Positions 63,233 through 64,000 of a stretch of 64,000 nucleotides of DNA are shown piece by piece. How positions within the stretch are numbered: the stretch's first letter is position 1; the number at the start of each line of letters is the position of its first letter. Below the pieces are notes generated by a model. That model was not told the DNA's origin. It was given only the letters and a program-made list of their open reading frames with translations, and did no database searches. The DNA comes from Prorocentrum cordatum (taxonomy: Eukaryota; Sar; Dinophyceae; Prorocentrales; Prorocentraceae), in assembly GCA_963575745.1 (NCBI GenBank), contig CAUYUJ010000739.1:5001-69000 (forward strand). The letters are read 5' to 3'. The translations under genes were made by a program, and so were the position numbers.

Positions 63233-64000
63233 TTACTGATGTGGAGTCCCTCTACATCATAACCATACGGGCCACCCTTGCACTCCAGTCTCAAAGTCAT
63301 TGAGAAAATCTGAACGTCAGCTTAAACGTATCACCAGCAAATTCATCCAACTTACATAATTTGATTGAGCGCGCGCACTTGCCATACGCTGCGGGTCTGC
63401 AAGCTGCTGCTGGCCAACTTTTGGGTGAATTCGTCAAGGGCGAGGGGTGAATTGGTGTTCAAATGCTTGCGAGGCCTTGCGCATGGTGTGGCTATGGGAC
63501 GTGTCGCATGCACGCGCGCGCTCAGTTCAGCCATGATCTCTGGCATGAAAGGAGAGCTTCTTGGTTCGAAGGGTTTTGACGGAGTGCAGTGATTTTTGAT
63601 AGTGCGTGTCGGTGGGCTCGACGTACTTCATGATCTCATGTGGCTCCCTACTCTGCGCTGTCCCTGCTCTCATCCCTGTTGGTGCTCTGCTTCTTCCTGT
63701 CTCTACGCTGCAACGCCAACAGTTTATAAGGACCATCTTCTCCTTCAGCCCGACCAGTCGCATCTGGTCCGGGGTGCTTCCCATTGCAAATGATCCCCTT
63801 CGGTCTGGTCTGGTCCTGTCTGGGGCACTTCCCCTTCAGTGCGCTGCACGTCGCGCGCACTGTCCTGTGCAAATGGTATATTGCGGTGACGCAGCTCGAT
63901 CTGACTAGGGCATTTCATTGCAAGTGCTAGCATGCGGTGCACCTACGCTTCCGTTTTGCTGGGGATCTTCAACAGAGTGGACACGATGGTTTCACGCGCG
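63233..64000. other. unique sequence, no gene recognised
   Basis: Ordinary composition; frames up to about 100 codons on both strands without recognisable motifs. Confidence 0.4.

Noticed and set aside
1-64000. tRNA, rRNA or snRNA genes
   Set aside because: No cloverleaf, conserved rRNA core or A/B-box pair could be recognised by eye. A tRNAscan/Infernal run would decide; hits above threshold would overturn this.

Overview
This window looks like nuclear DNA of a dinoflagellate. It is GC-rich and gene-poor. It is packed with trinucleotide arrays (TCC/GGA, GAT/ATC, CCG, CGA) and minisatellites, and it holds broken non-LTR retrotransposons of the kind that fill dinoflagellate genomes. Two protein families typical of dinoflagellates are present: a GDPH/von-Willebrand-D-like secreted domain, and a Cys-rich 'YDDDDF...MCCVC' module. 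A GC-rich genus such as Prorocentrum is possible, but the sequence alone does not fix the genus. There is one assembly gap at 24,525-24,624.

Layout. 1-7.4 kb: minisatellites and TCC/GGA arrays. 7.4-8.9 kb: a terminal-inverted-repeat (TIR) element flanked by TAA. 9-12.5 kb: repeats and, on the minus strand, a degraded LINE endonuclease. 12.9-17.3 kb: a short TIR element, then a plus-strand LINE copy with endonuclease, linker, reverse transcriptase and zinc-finger remnants; it is broken by frameshifts and a stop, and invaded by GGA and TCC arrays and a miniature TIR element (MITE). 17.4-24.5 kb: a hypothetical exon, a 60-bp repeat, long TCC/GGA arrays, a poly-G run and degraded minus-strand coding stretches. 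24.6-27.0 kb: the open 3' part of a second LINE type with an RNase H domain whose five expected acidic/His residues are all present. 27-30.4 kb: a GAT array and a TTAGC-type minisatellite. 30.7-38.1 kb: four 'leader + TCC + minisatellite' cassettes, with a MITE at the end of one. 39-43.2 kb: a GAT array and the best gene of the window, a 976-codon open frame with a 391-residue internal duplication. 43.2-53.3 kb: more arrays and a 321-bp higher-order repeat. 53.4-55.5 kb: a 2.0-kb TIR element with a perfect 8-bp target-site duplication (TSD), carrying one whole cassette. 55.7-58.3 kb: a 151-bp tandem repeat split by a 1.75-kb foldback-like element with a 10-bp TSD. 58.6-59.2 kb: exon of the GDPH-domain protein. 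59-64 kb: arrays, an 11-bp minisatellite and a last cassette.

The main result is that much of the apparent junk is organised. At least six insertion events can be read from TIRs plus direct flanking duplications (3, 5, 5, 8, 8 and 10 bp). The TCC microsatellites and long minisatellites recur in a fixed order behind a shared leader, and one such cassette sits inside a TIR element. This suggests that non-autonomous DNA elements, of superfamilies I cannot name with certainty, carry and spread satellite DNA here.

Only four coding calls deserve trust: 24,625-27,029 (retrotransposon), 40,273-43,203, 58,635-59,161, and with less certainty 17,849-18,367. The long poly-Asp/Met/His/Ser/Leu/Gly reading frames over the triplet arrays are artefacts.
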